Assembly: GCF_000406945.1 (NCBI RefSeq)
Contig: NZ_KE136354.1
Coordinates: 2,297,245 to 2,361,244 of the forward strand
Source: Enterococcus dispar ATCC 51266
GTDB lineage: Bacteria > Bacillota > Bacilli > Lactobacillales > Enterococcaceae
DNA: 64,000 nucleotides
Direction of reading: 5' to 3'
The translations under genes were made by a program, and so were the position numbers. The notes beneath the pieces are model-generated. The model was not told the DNA's origin and made no database searches. It saw only the letters and a program-made list of their open reading frames with translations. Numbering within the stretch: the stretch's first letter is position 1; each line of letters starts with the position of its first letter. Shown here piece after piece: positions 9,934 through 18,463 of this stretch.

Positions 9934-11937
9934 TTATTTTTGATTGTAAAGTGATTTCGGCTTGCCGTACCACCAGCCGCCTAGTTTTTTCTGAATCCAA
10001 GGAATTACCCAGCGGTCTAAACCGACTGCACGGCCAGAACCGTTCATTAAGGCAAAGGCAACTGGAATAAACCAAATGTTAACCCAGTAGAACATCCCAG
10101 ACATACAAAACATTGCGACTAAGATAATTGTTGTTCCGTTCATTAACCAAGTGAATAAACCGGCCATGATACAAAGTGCAATACCGATTTCAACAAAGAC
10201 CATCATTTTTTGGAAGAACATTGCAACATCCATGTTTGGCATCATAACTTTCATAATACTGCTAAACCAGTCAGGTGCTTTATCTAACACAGCCATTGGT
10301 TCTTCACCGTAAGCATAACTTAAACCAAAGTGAGCCGCATGTGTTGCCGCTTCAGCGCCACCACTTGTCGCAGCATCAGCAGCCCCAGAAGCACCACCGA
10401 CAGCATCGGCAACACTTGAAGCACTTGTGGCAGCAGTAGCAGAAGCGCCACCGACAGCGTCAGCTGCACCAGAAGATGCTGTTGTTGCAGCTTCTTTGGC
10501 GTAATCCCAAGTCCAAGGGAAGACAGAGTTGCCAGTAAACCATGAACCTTCACCAAACCAAGTGGATGGTTTTAATACTTCGCCATTGCCGACGATTTTT
10601 TTGAAGGCTTCAATAAACCAAACTAAACCATAAAAGATACGCAGTGGAACACTCCACAAAACATTACCATAACGAGAAGAATGGCCACGAGTAACGTTGC
10701 GGTCATCTTTAATATGGAAGAATTCATGCATCATGTATTGGAACATATAGTAACCAGAACGAATATCAAAGAAATATTTCAAGTTGACGACATGTTTCAT
10801 AATAATGGCTAAGAAACCACTTAAATGGATTTTGCCGAATAATTCTGCGACACCCCATTTTGAACCAACAGAAACCATGAAACCTTGGTAGTTACTCTTA
10901 AATTTGTGTTTTTCACCGTCGCCTTTAATTGCTGAAACGACATTAGCTGCAGCACAATGTCCTGTTTGTTCAGCCGCTTGAACGATTTGTGGTGTTGGTG
11001 TATTTGGTTGTTCTTCGTAATAAACCAAATCTCCGATGATATAAATATTTTTATCTTCGTAACCTTTAGCTTCCATATATTCATTGGCAACTAAACGGTT
11101 CCCGCGAGCAGCTTCTAAACCAAAGTCGGCTGCATCAGAAGTTGCTTTAACACCAGCAGTCCAGATTAATGTGTGGGTGGGAATAGTTGAGCCGTCTTTT
11201 AATTGAATATGATCTGCATCAACTTCAACGATTGGGGCGTTTAAAACAAGTTCAACATTTTTCTTTTCCAAGTAACGAACTGCTTTGTTGGCATCATTAC
11301 GATTTAACATGTTCAAAATTGTTGGCATTGCTTCAACAACTTTTAAAGTAAATTCATTTGGATCTAATTTGTAGTCTTCTGCCAAGCGGTCTTTCCATTC
11401 CACTAATTCACCGATCATTTCAATCCCGGTAAAACCAGAACCACAGACAACAAATGTTAACATTGCTTTACGTTTTGTTGCATCTGGTTCAATCGCAGCT
11501 TTGGCTACTGTGTGTTCGATGTGTTCGCGAATCCGAACAGAATCTTCAAACGACCACAATGTGAAGCCGTGTTCTTTCACACCAGGGGTACCAAAATCGT
11601 TTGGTTCGCCACCCATACCAATTATTAAATGATCAAACGCGTAACTACCAGCTTGTGTTTTTACAACTTTTTGTTCTTTGTCGATTCCAACTACAGTATC
11701 TGTTACCAATTTGACATTTTTCTTACGGGAAAATAACCGTTGTAAGTCATATTGAATCGCAGTTGGTTCCACGCGGCCACCGGCAACTTCGTGTAGTTCT
11801 GTCATCATGGTGTGATAAGAATGACGATCGATTAATGTGATTTCCACATCATCTTTCTTCAATTTCTTAGCCATGAATTTAGTAGCGGCTACACCTGCGT
11901 AACCCGCACCCACAACGACAATGTTTTTCTTTGTCAT
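9934..11937 (-). CDS. ndh2: Type II NADH dehydrogenase with membrane C-terminal extension (Ndh2 of the FLEET locus)
   Basis: This 667-residue flavoprotein starts MTKKNIVVVGAGYAGVAATK, an FAD fold typical of NDH-2 enzymes that oxidise NADH and reduce membrane quinone without pumping protons. The second fold is FVVCGSGFTGIEMIGEL, and the quinone-side motif IVQAAEQTGHCAAANV is present. After the roughly 400-residue NDH-2 core comes an extension: an amphipathic or membrane part, a long Ala/Ser/Gly linker (about residues 478-536), and two or three hydrophobic helices near the C terminus. Such elongated Ndh2 enzymes feed demethylmenaquinone for extracellular electron transfer. The frame opens further upstream, but the ATG at 11937 with AAGGAGCG before it gives the family-type N terminus. 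It is divergent from pplA. Confidence 0.9.
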   Translation of the reverse strand: MTKKNIVVVGAGYAGVAATKFMAKKLKKDDVEITLIDRHSYHTMMTELHEVAGGRVEPTAIQYDLQRLFSRKKNVKLVTDTVVGIDKEQKVVKTQAGSYAFDHLIIGMGGEPNDFGTPGVKEHGFTLWSFEDSVRIREHIEHTVAKAAIEPDATKRKAMLTFVVCGSGFTGIEMIGELVEWKDRLAEDYKLDPNEFTLKVVEAMPTILNMLNRNDANKAVRYLEKKNVELVLNAPIVEVDADHIQLKDGSTIPTHTLIWTAGVKATSDAADFGLEAARGNRLVANEYMEAKGYEDKNIYIIGDLVYYEEQPNTPTPQIVQAAEQTGHCAAANVVSAIKGDGEKHKFKSNYQGFMVSVGSKWGVAELFGKIHLSGFLAIIMKHVVNLKYFFDIRSGYYMFQYMMHEFFHIKDDRNVTRGHSSRYGNVLWSVPLRIFYGLVWFIEAFKKIVGNGEVLKPSTWFGEGSWFTGNSVFPWTWDYAKEAATTASSGAADAVGGASATAATSASSVADAVGGASGAADAATSGGAEAATHAAHFGLSYAYGEEPMAVLDKAPDWFSSIMKVMMPNMDVAMFFQKMMVFVEIGIALCIMAGLFTWLMNGTTIILVAMFCMSGMFYWVNIWFIPVAFALMNGSGRAVGLDRWVIPWIQKKLGGWWYGKPKSLYNQK

Positions 11938-11994
11938 TGAATATCGCTCCTTAAAATATAAAAATAGTATGATAATTATTACACAATCCACCCT

Positions 11995-12023
11995 ATTATA
12001 CAGACAGAAAGACGGTTTGTCTA
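11995..12023 (-). promoter_or_regulatory. ndh2 promoter
   Basis: On the minus strand TAGACA and TATAAT are separated by 17 bases, with the start expected near 11988. A TGATAAT-T-ATTACAC box at 11970-11984 just downstream resembles half of a Fur/PerR-type operator. Confidence 0.65.
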
Positions 12024-12104
12024 TCCTAAAAAAATTATGAGAACGTGCTTTTTTTGAAAAAATAAGCTTGTGAAGATAGACCATTATTGTGAAATTTTCT
12101 CAAT

Positions 12105-12153
12105 ATTGAAAACGGTTGACTTTTAGGTAGCTTTAATTACAATGTAATGTGCA
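12105..12153 (+). promoter_or_regulatory. pplA promoter with dyad over the -10
   Basis: TTGACT (12116-12121) and TACAAT (12138-12143) are spaced by 16 bases. The -10 lies inside a perfect dyad ATTACA-A-TGTAAT (12136-12148). A cre-like TTGAAAACGGTTGAC overlaps the -35 but misses the 3' end of the consensus. The same arrangement recurs before the second lipoprotein gene. Confidence 0.75.
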
Positions 12154-12200
12154 TCACAAGTACTTCATAAAAAAACAAACGGAAGAGGGGAAACACAAAA

Positions 12201-13364
12201 ATGAAATCGAAAAAATTAGTAGTAGGGTTTACAGTTTTAACTTTTTCTGCCTTAGTATTGGGCGCTTGCAGTCCCGATAATAAAGATGACAGCGCAAGTT
12301 CATCATCTAAGACAGAACAAACAACAGCTTCATCAACCACTGCTTCAACAACAGCTGCCAATGCAGATGTAAAAATCGCTGACGGTAAAACAGCCAACGC
12401 TGAAGTGCCAGGTGCTGGGACTATCGTTATGCGTCAATTATACACAGCACCCCATGGGGACAAATCATTTGCCGTTGTCAATGTAACGTTAGATGGCGAC
12501 AAAATTCTTTCCGCACGTATGGATGAATTCCAATACGTTGAAAAAGGCGATGATTGGACTGGCGTTCCAAATGCCGATGCAAAATTAGGCGAAAACTTCC
12601 CGGAAGGCAATATTTTAGTTGCCAAAGAAGAAAACAGCAAAGCTTACTCAGCTATGATGAAAGATCATGGTGGCGCAACCCAAACATGGGATGAAAGCAT
12701 GACTGCAATCACCAACTTTGTTAAAGGTAAAACAATCGCTGAAGTGGAAAAAGCGGTAAAAGATCTTGATGCACAAGGAGAGGACGCAAAAGTTTCTGAC
12801 GTAGTATCAGGTGCGACATTCTCTGATACAAAGGGTTACTTACAATCTATCGTCGATGCTGCTAAATCTGGTATGGTTTCTGTTGGTGAAAAAACGAGCA
12901 ATACAGATTTAAAAGAAGCGATAATTTTAGCTGCTCCTCATGGTGATCAATCCTTTGCAACTGTAACAGTTGCCTTAGACGGTGATAAAGTAGCGGCAAC
13001 ATTTGTCGATGAATTCCAATATGTTGATCCAGCCGATTTTGGTGGCGTACCAAATTCTAATGCTGCATTTGGCGAAGGCATTAAAGACAATTTGGTTTTA
13101 GGTTCGAAATATGCTAACAATGAAGCTTATTCAGCTCTTATGAAAGACCATGCAAAAGCAACGCAAACATGGGAAGAAAATATTCATGCTGTTGATGCCT
13201 TTGCTAAAGGTAAAACAGTAGCCGAATTAGAAACGGCAGTGAAGGATCTGAAAGGCCAAGGCGAAGATGCTAAAGTTTCTGACGTCGTTTCTGGTGCAAC
13301 TTTTGCTGATACTGCTGGTTACTTACAAGCGATTATTGATGCAGCAAAAAAAGCCGCTGAATAA
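12201..13364 (+). CDS. pplA: FMN-binding extracellular lipoprotein, PplA paralogue 1
   Basis: This 387-residue lipoprotein has a signal peptide ending in the lipobox LGAC (Cys23), a Ser/Thr-rich linker, and two tandem FMN-binding domains. Each domain holds the flavinylation motif DVVSGAT, with acceptor threonines at Thr206 and Thr367, the site where ApbE/FmnB links FMN covalently. The two domains are close copies: APHGDKSFAVVNVTLDGDK in one and APHGDQSFATVTVALDGDK in the other, so the gene arose by internal duplication. PplA in Listeria is the terminal electron carrier that passes electrons from EetA/EetB to iron or other acceptors. It is followed by its own terminator and by a second lipoprotein gene. 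Confidence 0.9.
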   Translation: MKSKKLVVGFTVLTFSALVLGACSPDNKDDSASSSSKTEQTTASSTTASTTAANADVKIADGKTANAEVPGAGTIVMRQLYTAPHGDKSFAVVNVTLDGDKILSARMDEFQYVEKGDDWTGVPNADAKLGENFPEGNILVAKEENSKAYSAMMKDHGGATQTWDESMTAITNFVKGKTIAEVEKAVKDLDAQGEDAKVSDVVSGATFSDTKGYLQSIVDAAKSGMVSVGEKTSNTDLKEAIILAAPHGDQSFATVTVALDGDKVAATFVDEFQYVDPADFGGVPNSNAAFGEGIKDNLVLGSKYANNEAYSALMKDHAKATQTWEENIHAVDAFAKGKTVAELETAVKDLKGQGEDAKVSDVVSGATFADTAGYLQAIIDAAKKAAE

Positions 13365-13382
13365 TTTTAGTTAAATAATTTT

Positions 13383-13419
13383 ACAACTTCCAGTCGCTCG
13401 CAGGCTGGAAGTTTTTTTG
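13383..13419 (+). terminator. Terminator after pplA paralogue 1
   Basis: AACTTCCAG pairs with CTGGAAGTT across an 11-base loop, then a run of T. Confidence 0.9.
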
Positions 13420-13716
13420 TGAAAAATTGGTGGCTAATCCCTTACTTAGCTAAAAATACAAAATGTACAATAGTCGATCTGACACAGCTTTGGCAGTTAT
13501 TGAAGAAAGCCGTGGAAGACCCAAAACCATGTGAATTTTATTTCAAAATGAATGATAGATAAGAACAATGGCGAAAAAAAGATACAATAACAGTCATTGT
13601 AAATCGTTAATAAGCGTGGAAACGTTTGACTTTTTAGCAACTTTAATTACAATGTAATATGTATCACATACTCGGTGTGTGACAAGAATAAGTGAAATGA
13701 AGAGGGGAAATACAAA
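13420..13716 (+). promoter_or_regulatory. Promoter region of the second FMN lipoprotein
   Basis: No gene is seen in the first 190 bases. TTGACT (13626-13631) and TACAAT (13648-13653) with a 16-base spacer lie in the same context as the pplA promoter, including the dyad ATTACA-A-TGTAAT at 13646-13658 and the shared CTTTAATTACAATGTAAT block. A TGGAAACGTTTGAC cre-like sequence overlaps the -35. Confidence 0.75.
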
Positions 13717-14643
13717 ATGAAATCGAAAAAATTAGTAGCAGGTTTTACAGTCTTAGCTTTTTCTGCCTTATTATTAGGTGCATGTAGCTCAGACAATAAA
13801 GATGACAGCGCAGCAAGCTCATCTTCTGCGACAGAACAAACAACAGCATCATCTTCAAAAGAAGAAGCTAAAGTAATTGCTGGTGGCGAAATGAAAGACG
13901 GCACTTACAAATTAGAAGAAAAAAATTATTCAAATGGCTACCGTGCAACATTTGAAATGACTGTTAAAGACGGCAAAATTACAGATTCTAAATATGATAA
14001 CGTCAACAAAGACGGCAAATCAAAAACAGAAGATGCTGATTACAACAAACAAATGAAAGACAAAGCTGGAATTTCACCGGAAGAATTTATTCCTAAATTC
14101 AACGAAGAATTCGTTGCAGCACAAGATCCATCAAACATGGACGTTGTAACTGGTGCGACTCACTCATTTGAATCATTCCAAAACTATGCACAACAATTAA
14201 TTCAAGCAGCACAAGCTGGAAATACAGATACAATTGAAATTGACAATGGTGCAGCACTTCAAGACGGCACTTACTCATTGAAAGAAAAAAATGATAAAAA
14301 CGGCTACCACGTTGACTTCTCAATCGTAGTAAAAGACGGTAAAATTACAGAATCTAACTACGATAACTTAAACGCAGACGGTAAATCTAAAAAAGATGAT
14401 GCGGACTACGAAAAGAACATGAAAGACAAATCTGGCGTTGGTCCTAAAGAATATATCGAAGATTTGAACAAAAACTTCTTAGCTGCAATGGGCAAAGAAG
14501 ACGGTTCACCTGCTGATATGGACGTTGTAACTGGTGCAACTCACAGCTCACATACATTCATCATCTATGCTGAACAATTAATCAATGCCGCTGAAAAAGG
14601 CGACACTACACCAATCGAAATTGACAACATTGTAACTGAATAA
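13717..14643 (+). CDS. FMN-binding extracellular lipoprotein, PplA paralogue 2
   Basis: This 308-residue lipoprotein has a signal peptide almost identical to that of the preceding gene (lipobox LGAC, Cys23), a short Ser-rich linker and two FMN-binding domains. Their flavinylation motifs are DVVTGAT, with acceptor threonines at Thr148 and Thr275. The domains (GTYKLEEKNYSNGYRATFEM and GTYSLKEKNDKNGYHVDFSI) are closer to the usual pheromone-lipoprotein PplA type than those of paralogue 1. In other Firmicutes the signal peptide of such lipoproteins can be processed to a peptide pheromone. The pair probably gives two surface flavoproteins, possibly with different midpoint potentials; that difference is inference. 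Confidence 0.9.
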   Translation: MKSKKLVAGFTVLAFSALLLGACSSDNKDDSAASSSSATEQTTASSSKEEAKVIAGGEMKDGTYKLEEKNYSNGYRATFEMTVKDGKITDSKYDNVNKDGKSKTEDADYNKQMKDKAGISPEEFIPKFNEEFVAAQDPSNMDVVTGATHSFESFQNYAQQLIQAAQAGNTDTIEIDNGAALQDGTYSLKEKNDKNGYHVDFSIVVKDGKITESNYDNLNADGKSKKDDADYEKNMKDKSGVGPKEYIEDLNKNFLAAMGKEDGSPADMDVVTGATHSSHTFIIYAEQLINAAEKGDTTPIEIDNIVTE

Positions 14644-14657
14644 TTGTTTGTCTACTG

Positions 14658-14696
14658 AAAACCCGACCGCACTTTTCTATGCGGTCGGGTTTTTTG
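14658..14696 (+). terminator. Terminator after the second FMN lipoprotein
   Basis: AAACCCGACCGC pairs with GCGGTCGGGTTT around ACTTTTCTAT, then T residues. Confidence 0.92.
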
Positions 14697-14858
14697 CGAC
14701 TTCAACTAGGCGTTCTCTGCCGTAGTTGAATCGTATGGGAAACGAGGAAAAGGATTTTTGCTAAAAAAATCATCTCCTTAATTGGAGATAGCTGCGACTT
14801 CAACTAGGCGTTTTCTGCCGTAGTTGAATCGTATGGGAAGCGAGGAAAAGGATTTTGG
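14696..14858. repeat. Tandem hairpin-bearing intergenic repeat (two 65-base copies)
   Basis: A 65-base unit at 14696-14760 recurs at 14794-14858, differing at only a few positions. Each unit holds TTCAACTA...TAGTTGAA with an inner GGC/GCC pair, so each copy can fold into a hairpin. The 33 bases between the copies contain another small inverted repeat (ATCTCCTTAATTGGAGAT). This looks like a REP-type dispersed element. Confidence 0.75.
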
Positions 14859-15222
14859 TTTAACGAAAAGACGCTATTATTGCAAAAAACGAGCCTCAAA
14901 ATGAAAAATCTTTTTGCATTTTTCTGATTAAAAAATAATGAAATAGTATTAAATATCTTGTTTTGTTAAAAATAAGTGATAGCTTTCATTTTTTATTAAT
15001 GCGTAAGAATTACTTGTGAAAAAAACAAAAGTAAATTTTAAAATTATTGGTGTATCAAGTTATCTGTGGAATTGTTATTTTGCACAAGAGCTTTTTTTGA
15101 TATTGATGTTATTTCAAATTATGTTTAAATTTGGCTGATAACGCTTTTTTGACAAACTTGTGACTTTGCAAACAAGCCAAAAACAGCTATGATGTAAACG
15201 TTGATTTTAAGGAGGAAAGAAC
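14859..15222 (+). promoter_or_regulatory. AT-rich region and promoter of fmnB
   Basis: No gene is seen. TTGCAA (15166-15171) and TATGAT (15188-15193), 16 bases apart, are a plausible promoter about 30 bases before the fmnB start; an alternative -35 TTGACA sits at 15149. The rest is AT-rich without visible structure. Confidence 0.5.
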
Positions 15223-16305
15223 ATGAAAAAATATTGGCACCTCATGCTGGTTGCCTTCATCGGTATTTTCTTTTTAGCCGCTTGTGGCAAAGGCGACAGC
15301 GAAAAAAAGACGGCAAAATTAAGAGAAGAACCTTATTACCAAGAAAAATTTTTGATGGGAACTTACGTTAGAATTCGCGTTTACGATGAAGGCAAAGAAG
15401 ATGCATTGAAACCAGCCTTTGATCGGGTCAAAGAATTAGCGGATAAAATTACCATTAATCAAAAAGGCTCAGAAATTGATGCGATTAATGCACAAGCCGG
15501 TGTGAAACCAGTCAAAGTGACCAGTGATATGTATTATCTATTAAAAGAAGCATACAAATATAGTGAAGAAACCAATGAAGCATTTAATATGACCATTGGT
15601 GCGATTACGCAATTGTGGCGGATTGGTTTTGATGATGCTAGAAAACCGGCTCAAAGTGAAATTGATGCGGCATTGAAGAAAATTGATTTCCATAAAGTAA
15701 AATTCAATGACAAAGATCAAACCGTTTATTTAGAAGAAAAAGGAATGATCATTGATCTAGGGGCAATTGCCAAGGGCTATATCACCGATGAAGTGGTCAA
15801 AGTCCTAAAAGAAAAAGGCGTGACTTCAGCCATTGTCGATTTAGGCGGAAATGTCTACGTCTTAGGTCACAGTAATCGCGGTGAGAGTGATCCGTGGAAT
15901 GTGGGGATTCAAGACCCTAATAAAGATCGCGGTTCGATTGTGGGTAGTATCAAAGAAAAAAATCGGACAATTGTTACTTCCGGAATTTATGAACGATTTT
16001 TAGAAGTCGACGGTAAAAAATACCATCATATTTTTGATTCAAAAACCGGCTATCCTTATGATAACGATATTGCCGGTGTGTCAATTATTACCAATAAATC
16101 AATTGACGGCGATGCCCTGTCAACTTCTGTTTTTGCGATGGGAGTTAAAGAGGGTCTAGAATTTGTGGAAGAGCACGAAAAAGGCAGCGATGCGATTTTT
16201 GTTACGAAAGATGATAAAATTTATGTTACCAATGGGATTAAAGACAATTTCAAAATTGGTAAAGATTCGGGTTACACTATGGGAAATCGCAGCGAGTTGA
16301 AATAA
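15223..16305 (+). CDS. fmnB: FAD:protein FMN transferase (FmnB/ApbE), lipoprotein
   Basis: This 360-residue lipoprotein (lipobox LAAC, Cys21) is an ApbE-family enzyme. It uses FAD to attach FMN covalently to threonine in the D-x-x-[ST]-G-A-T motif of exported proteins, in a Mg-dependent reaction. Family marks seen are the early GTYVRIRVYD strand, IDLGAIAKGYITDEV, VDLGGNVYVLG for FAD binding, HHIFDSKTGYP and the C-terminal DGDALSTSVFAMG with metal-binding Asp. Its substrates are very likely the four motifs in the two upstream lipoproteins. The ATG follows AAGGAGGAAAGAAC. The gene has its own promoter and terminator, with dmkA starting 85 bases later. Confidence 0.93.
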   Translation: MKKYWHLMLVAFIGIFFLAACGKGDSEKKTAKLREEPYYQEKFLMGTYVRIRVYDEGKEDALKPAFDRVKELADKITINQKGSEIDAINAQAGVKPVKVTSDMYYLLKEAYKYSEETNEAFNMTIGAITQLWRIGFDDARKPAQSEIDAALKKIDFHKVKFNDKDQTVYLEEKGMIIDLGAIAKGYITDEVVKVLKEKGVTSAIVDLGGNVYVLGHSNRGESDPWNVGIQDPNKDRGSIVGSIKEKNRTIVTSGIYERFLEVDGKKYHHIFDSKTGYPYDNDIAGVSIITNKSIDGDALSTSVFAMGVKEGLEFVEEHEKGSDAIFVTKDDKIYVTNGIKDNFKIGKDSGYTMGNRSELK

Positions 16306-16307
16306 GC

Positions 16308-16338
16308 AAAAGCTGCCAACTTGTTGGCAGCTTTTCTT
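16308..16338 (+). terminator. Terminator after fmnB
   Basis: AAAGCTGCCAAC pairs with GTTGGCAGCTTTT immediately after the stop. It would separate fmnB from dmkA, at least partly. Confidence 0.85.
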
Positions 16339-16390
16339 CATAATGTGATGGGGAATTTTGATATGTTTTAAAAGAAAAGGAGTTTGGTTT

Positions 16391-17347
16391 ATGTCTTTAA
16401 AGGTTTTTTTGGAAGTTGTTGAGATTAAAACAAAAATTGCCAGTGTTTTTCCCTTTTTAGTAGGAGCTTTGTTTTCTGCTACTTTTTACCATTCATTTCA
16501 TTTAGGGTATACGTTGTTGTTTTTTGTCGCCATGTTAATTTTTGATTTGACGACAACGGCCATTAACAATTATATGGACTTTGAAAAAGCCCATTCCAAA
16601 ACGTATAAGTATCAAGAAAATGTTATCGGCAGAGAAAATGTTTCGCCACGCTTGGTGCGTCAAATGATTGTCGCAATGCTGATTATTGCGGCTGTTTTGG
16701 GTTTTATTTTAGCGTATCAGACGGGATGGTTATTGCTTGTCTTAGGTTTTGTATGTTGCTTTATCGGTGTGTTTTATACGTATGGCCCCATTCCTTTATC
16801 GCGTATGCCTCTGGGAGAAGTTTTCAGCGGGGTGACGATGGGCTTAGGGATTACGGCTATGGTCGTTTATATCAATACCACTAGTCCTGAGATAATGTAT
16901 TTGAATCTTGATATTGCAAGTGGAAAATTCTCCTTAACTGGTAATTTTTGGTTAGTAGCTGCGCTGGTTTTAGCCGCAGTACCGCTAATTTGTACGATTG
17001 CCAATATTATGTTGGCGAATAATTTGAGAGATTTAGAAACAGATATTAAAAATCACCGCTATACATTAGTCTATTATATTGGTCGTGAACACGGGATTCA
17101 CTTATTTTCTTACCTGATGTATGCCAGTTATGTGGCCATTTTAGCCGGCGTAATCTTGCAAGTATTCTCTTGGCCTTTACTACTTGTCTTTTTGACATTG
17201 CCAAAAGTGCGGCAAAACTTAGCAGCTCATAAAAAAGAATTACCAGCACCTCATAGCTTTGTCTATGCACTAAAAAATATGGTGCTTTTTAACAGCGCAT
17301 ATGTGATTTGTTTAGGACTGTCTCTAGTTTGGCAACTTCTCAGCTAA
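16391..17347 (+). CDS. dmkA: Demethylmenaquinone prenyltransferase (DmkA/MenA-like)
   Basis: This 318-residue UbiA-superfamily membrane enzyme attaches the polyprenyl chain to 1,4-dihydroxy-2-naphthoate. Two Asp-rich motifs, NNYMDFEKA near the N terminus and NNLRDLETD in the second half, bind the Mg-diphosphate. About eight hydrophobic segments are visible. The start at 16391 is chosen because GAAAAGGAG lies at good spacing; the open frame extends 11 codons further up without a ribosome site. In the Listeria locus the equivalent gene is dmkA, which makes the electron-transfer-specific quinone. Whether this cell has another menA elsewhere cannot be seen. Confidence 0.9.
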   Translation: MSLKVFLEVVEIKTKIASVFPFLVGALFSATFYHSFHLGYTLLFFVAMLIFDLTTTAINNYMDFEKAHSKTYKYQENVIGRENVSPRLVRQMIVAMLIIAAVLGFILAYQTGWLLLVLGFVCCFIGVFYTYGPIPLSRMPLGEVFSGVTMGLGITAMVVYINTTSPEIMYLNLDIASGKFSLTGNFWLVAALVLAAVPLICTIANIMLANNLRDLETDIKNHRYTLVYYIGREHGIHLFSYLMYASYVAILAGVILQVFSWPLLLVFLTLPKVRQNLAAHKKELPAPHSFVYALKNMVLFNSAYVICLGLSLVWQLLS

Positions 17348-17359
17348 TTTATCTATAAA

Positions 17360-17400
17360 AAACTGCCTTTTCTGCAAAAGCGGAAAAGGCAGTTTATTTC
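17360..17400. terminator. Terminator after dmkA
   Basis: AAACTGCCTTTTC pairs with GAAAAGGCAGTTT around a short loop. Symmetric A and T ends suggest it may also serve the converging birA transcript. Confidence 0.85.
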
Positions 17401-17486
17401 TATTAGCTAAAGGAAATGATTTTCCATAAGGGATGAGGGCGCGATATACCAAAAATTTCATCTTCTTGCTTTTGAGCTGAACACAT

Positions 17487-18452
17487 TCATTTCGTTTTTC
17501 CAATGGCACTTAAGCTAATTTCACCAGAGTTTAAGGTAAACGTTTGTTGCGGTGTTTTCACAACGAGCTGTCCTTCATCGGTAATATCTTGGGCAATGCC
17601 GCTGTAGGTTTGGCCGTTTTGATTAAAGCTAACATTTTGACCTAAGACAAAAGAACGTTTGCGGTATTCGGTTAAAAAATCTTGCTGCGGCAAAGCTGCC
17701 AGTAGTGCAAAGAAATGTTGCCAAATCTCATGAATAAGCAGATTTCGTTCAAATGGAGCAGTGCCGTCAGCAAAAAGTGAAGTGGCTTTTGTTTGCAAAT
17801 CGGCGGGGAAATCTTCTTGGGCAATGGCAAAATTTAACCCCATTCCAATAATGACATGGGAGATAATGCCAGATTCAAAGTCGCTTTGGGCTTCGGATAG
17901 GATGCCGCAAATTTTGCGTCCATCTAAATAAATGTCGTTCACCCATTTGATTTCTGGCTTGTAGGGCGTTAATTTTTCGATTGCCTGACAAACTGCGACC
18001 GCCGCTAAAATAGTATATTGTGGCAGTTCTGCAAAAGATTGGTTGGGAGTGAGTAATAAACTCATATAGATGCCTTCACCTTTTTGCGCGAAAAATGGGC
18101 GATTAAAGCGGCCATGAGCTGCTGTCTGCATATCAGCTACTACTAAAAATGGGGCTTTGACGCCGCTGACTTGCGCGAGCTTGGCATCTTTCATCGTTGA
18201 TTCTGAAATGTCTTTGGTGGCCACTGCTAGGTCTGGTAATCCAGTCGCGATTGCTAGATCATCCAAGCGATCTTGTGGCAAATAACGATACCCCGTTTTT
18301 GAATGTTCAAAAGTATAGCCGCCCTTTTCTAATTCCTTAATTGCTTTCCACACAGCCGTCCGAGAAATGGCTAATTTCTGGGCGATTTTTTCACCAGACA
18401 AGGTAGTGTTACTCTGTTTTAAAAGTTTGAGAACTTGCGCTTTGGTGGTCAA
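17487..18452 (-). CDS. birA: Biotin operon repressor / biotin--[acetyl-CoA-carboxylase] ligase
   Basis: This 321-residue bifunctional protein has an N-terminal winged helix (residues about 1-60, TLSGEKIAQKLAISRTAVWK) followed by the biotin protein ligase domain. The ligase activates biotin to biotinyl-AMP and transfers it to acetyl-CoA carboxylase. The ligand loop reads HGRFNRPFFAQKGEGIYMS, and KWVNDIYLDGRKICGIL holds the catalytic lysine region, with a small SH3-like C-terminal domain. The start is a TTG behind a strong AGGAGG. Because the DNA-binding domain is present, it probably also represses biotin uptake or synthesis genes elsewhere. It is followed on the same strand by nothing until dmkA's converging end. 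Confidence 0.92.
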   Translation of the reverse strand: MTTKAQVLKLLKQSNTTLSGEKIAQKLAISRTAVWKAIKELEKGGYTFEHSKTGYRYLPQDRLDDLAIATGLPDLAVATKDISESTMKDAKLAQVSGVKAPFLVVADMQTAAHGRFNRPFFAQKGEGIYMSLLLTPNQSFAELPQYTILAAVAVCQAIEKLTPYKPEIKWVNDIYLDGRKICGILSEAQSDFESGIISHVIIGMGLNFAIAQEDFPADLQTKATSLFADGTAPFERNLLIHEIWQHFFALLAALPQQDFLTEYRKRSFVLGQNVSFNQNGQTYSGIAQDITDEGQLVVKTPQQTFTLNSGEISLSAIGKTK

Positions 18453-18463
18453 TAAAAAACCTC

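Noticed and set aside
12087-12104. Rex-like site TTGTGAAATTTTCTCAAT upstream of pplA
   Set aside because: Only the left half fits the Rex consensus and it is absent from the second, otherwise identical promoter.
12136-12148. Copper (CopY) box at the pplA promoters
   Set aside because: The dyad has one central base, while the cop box TACAnnTGTA needs two.
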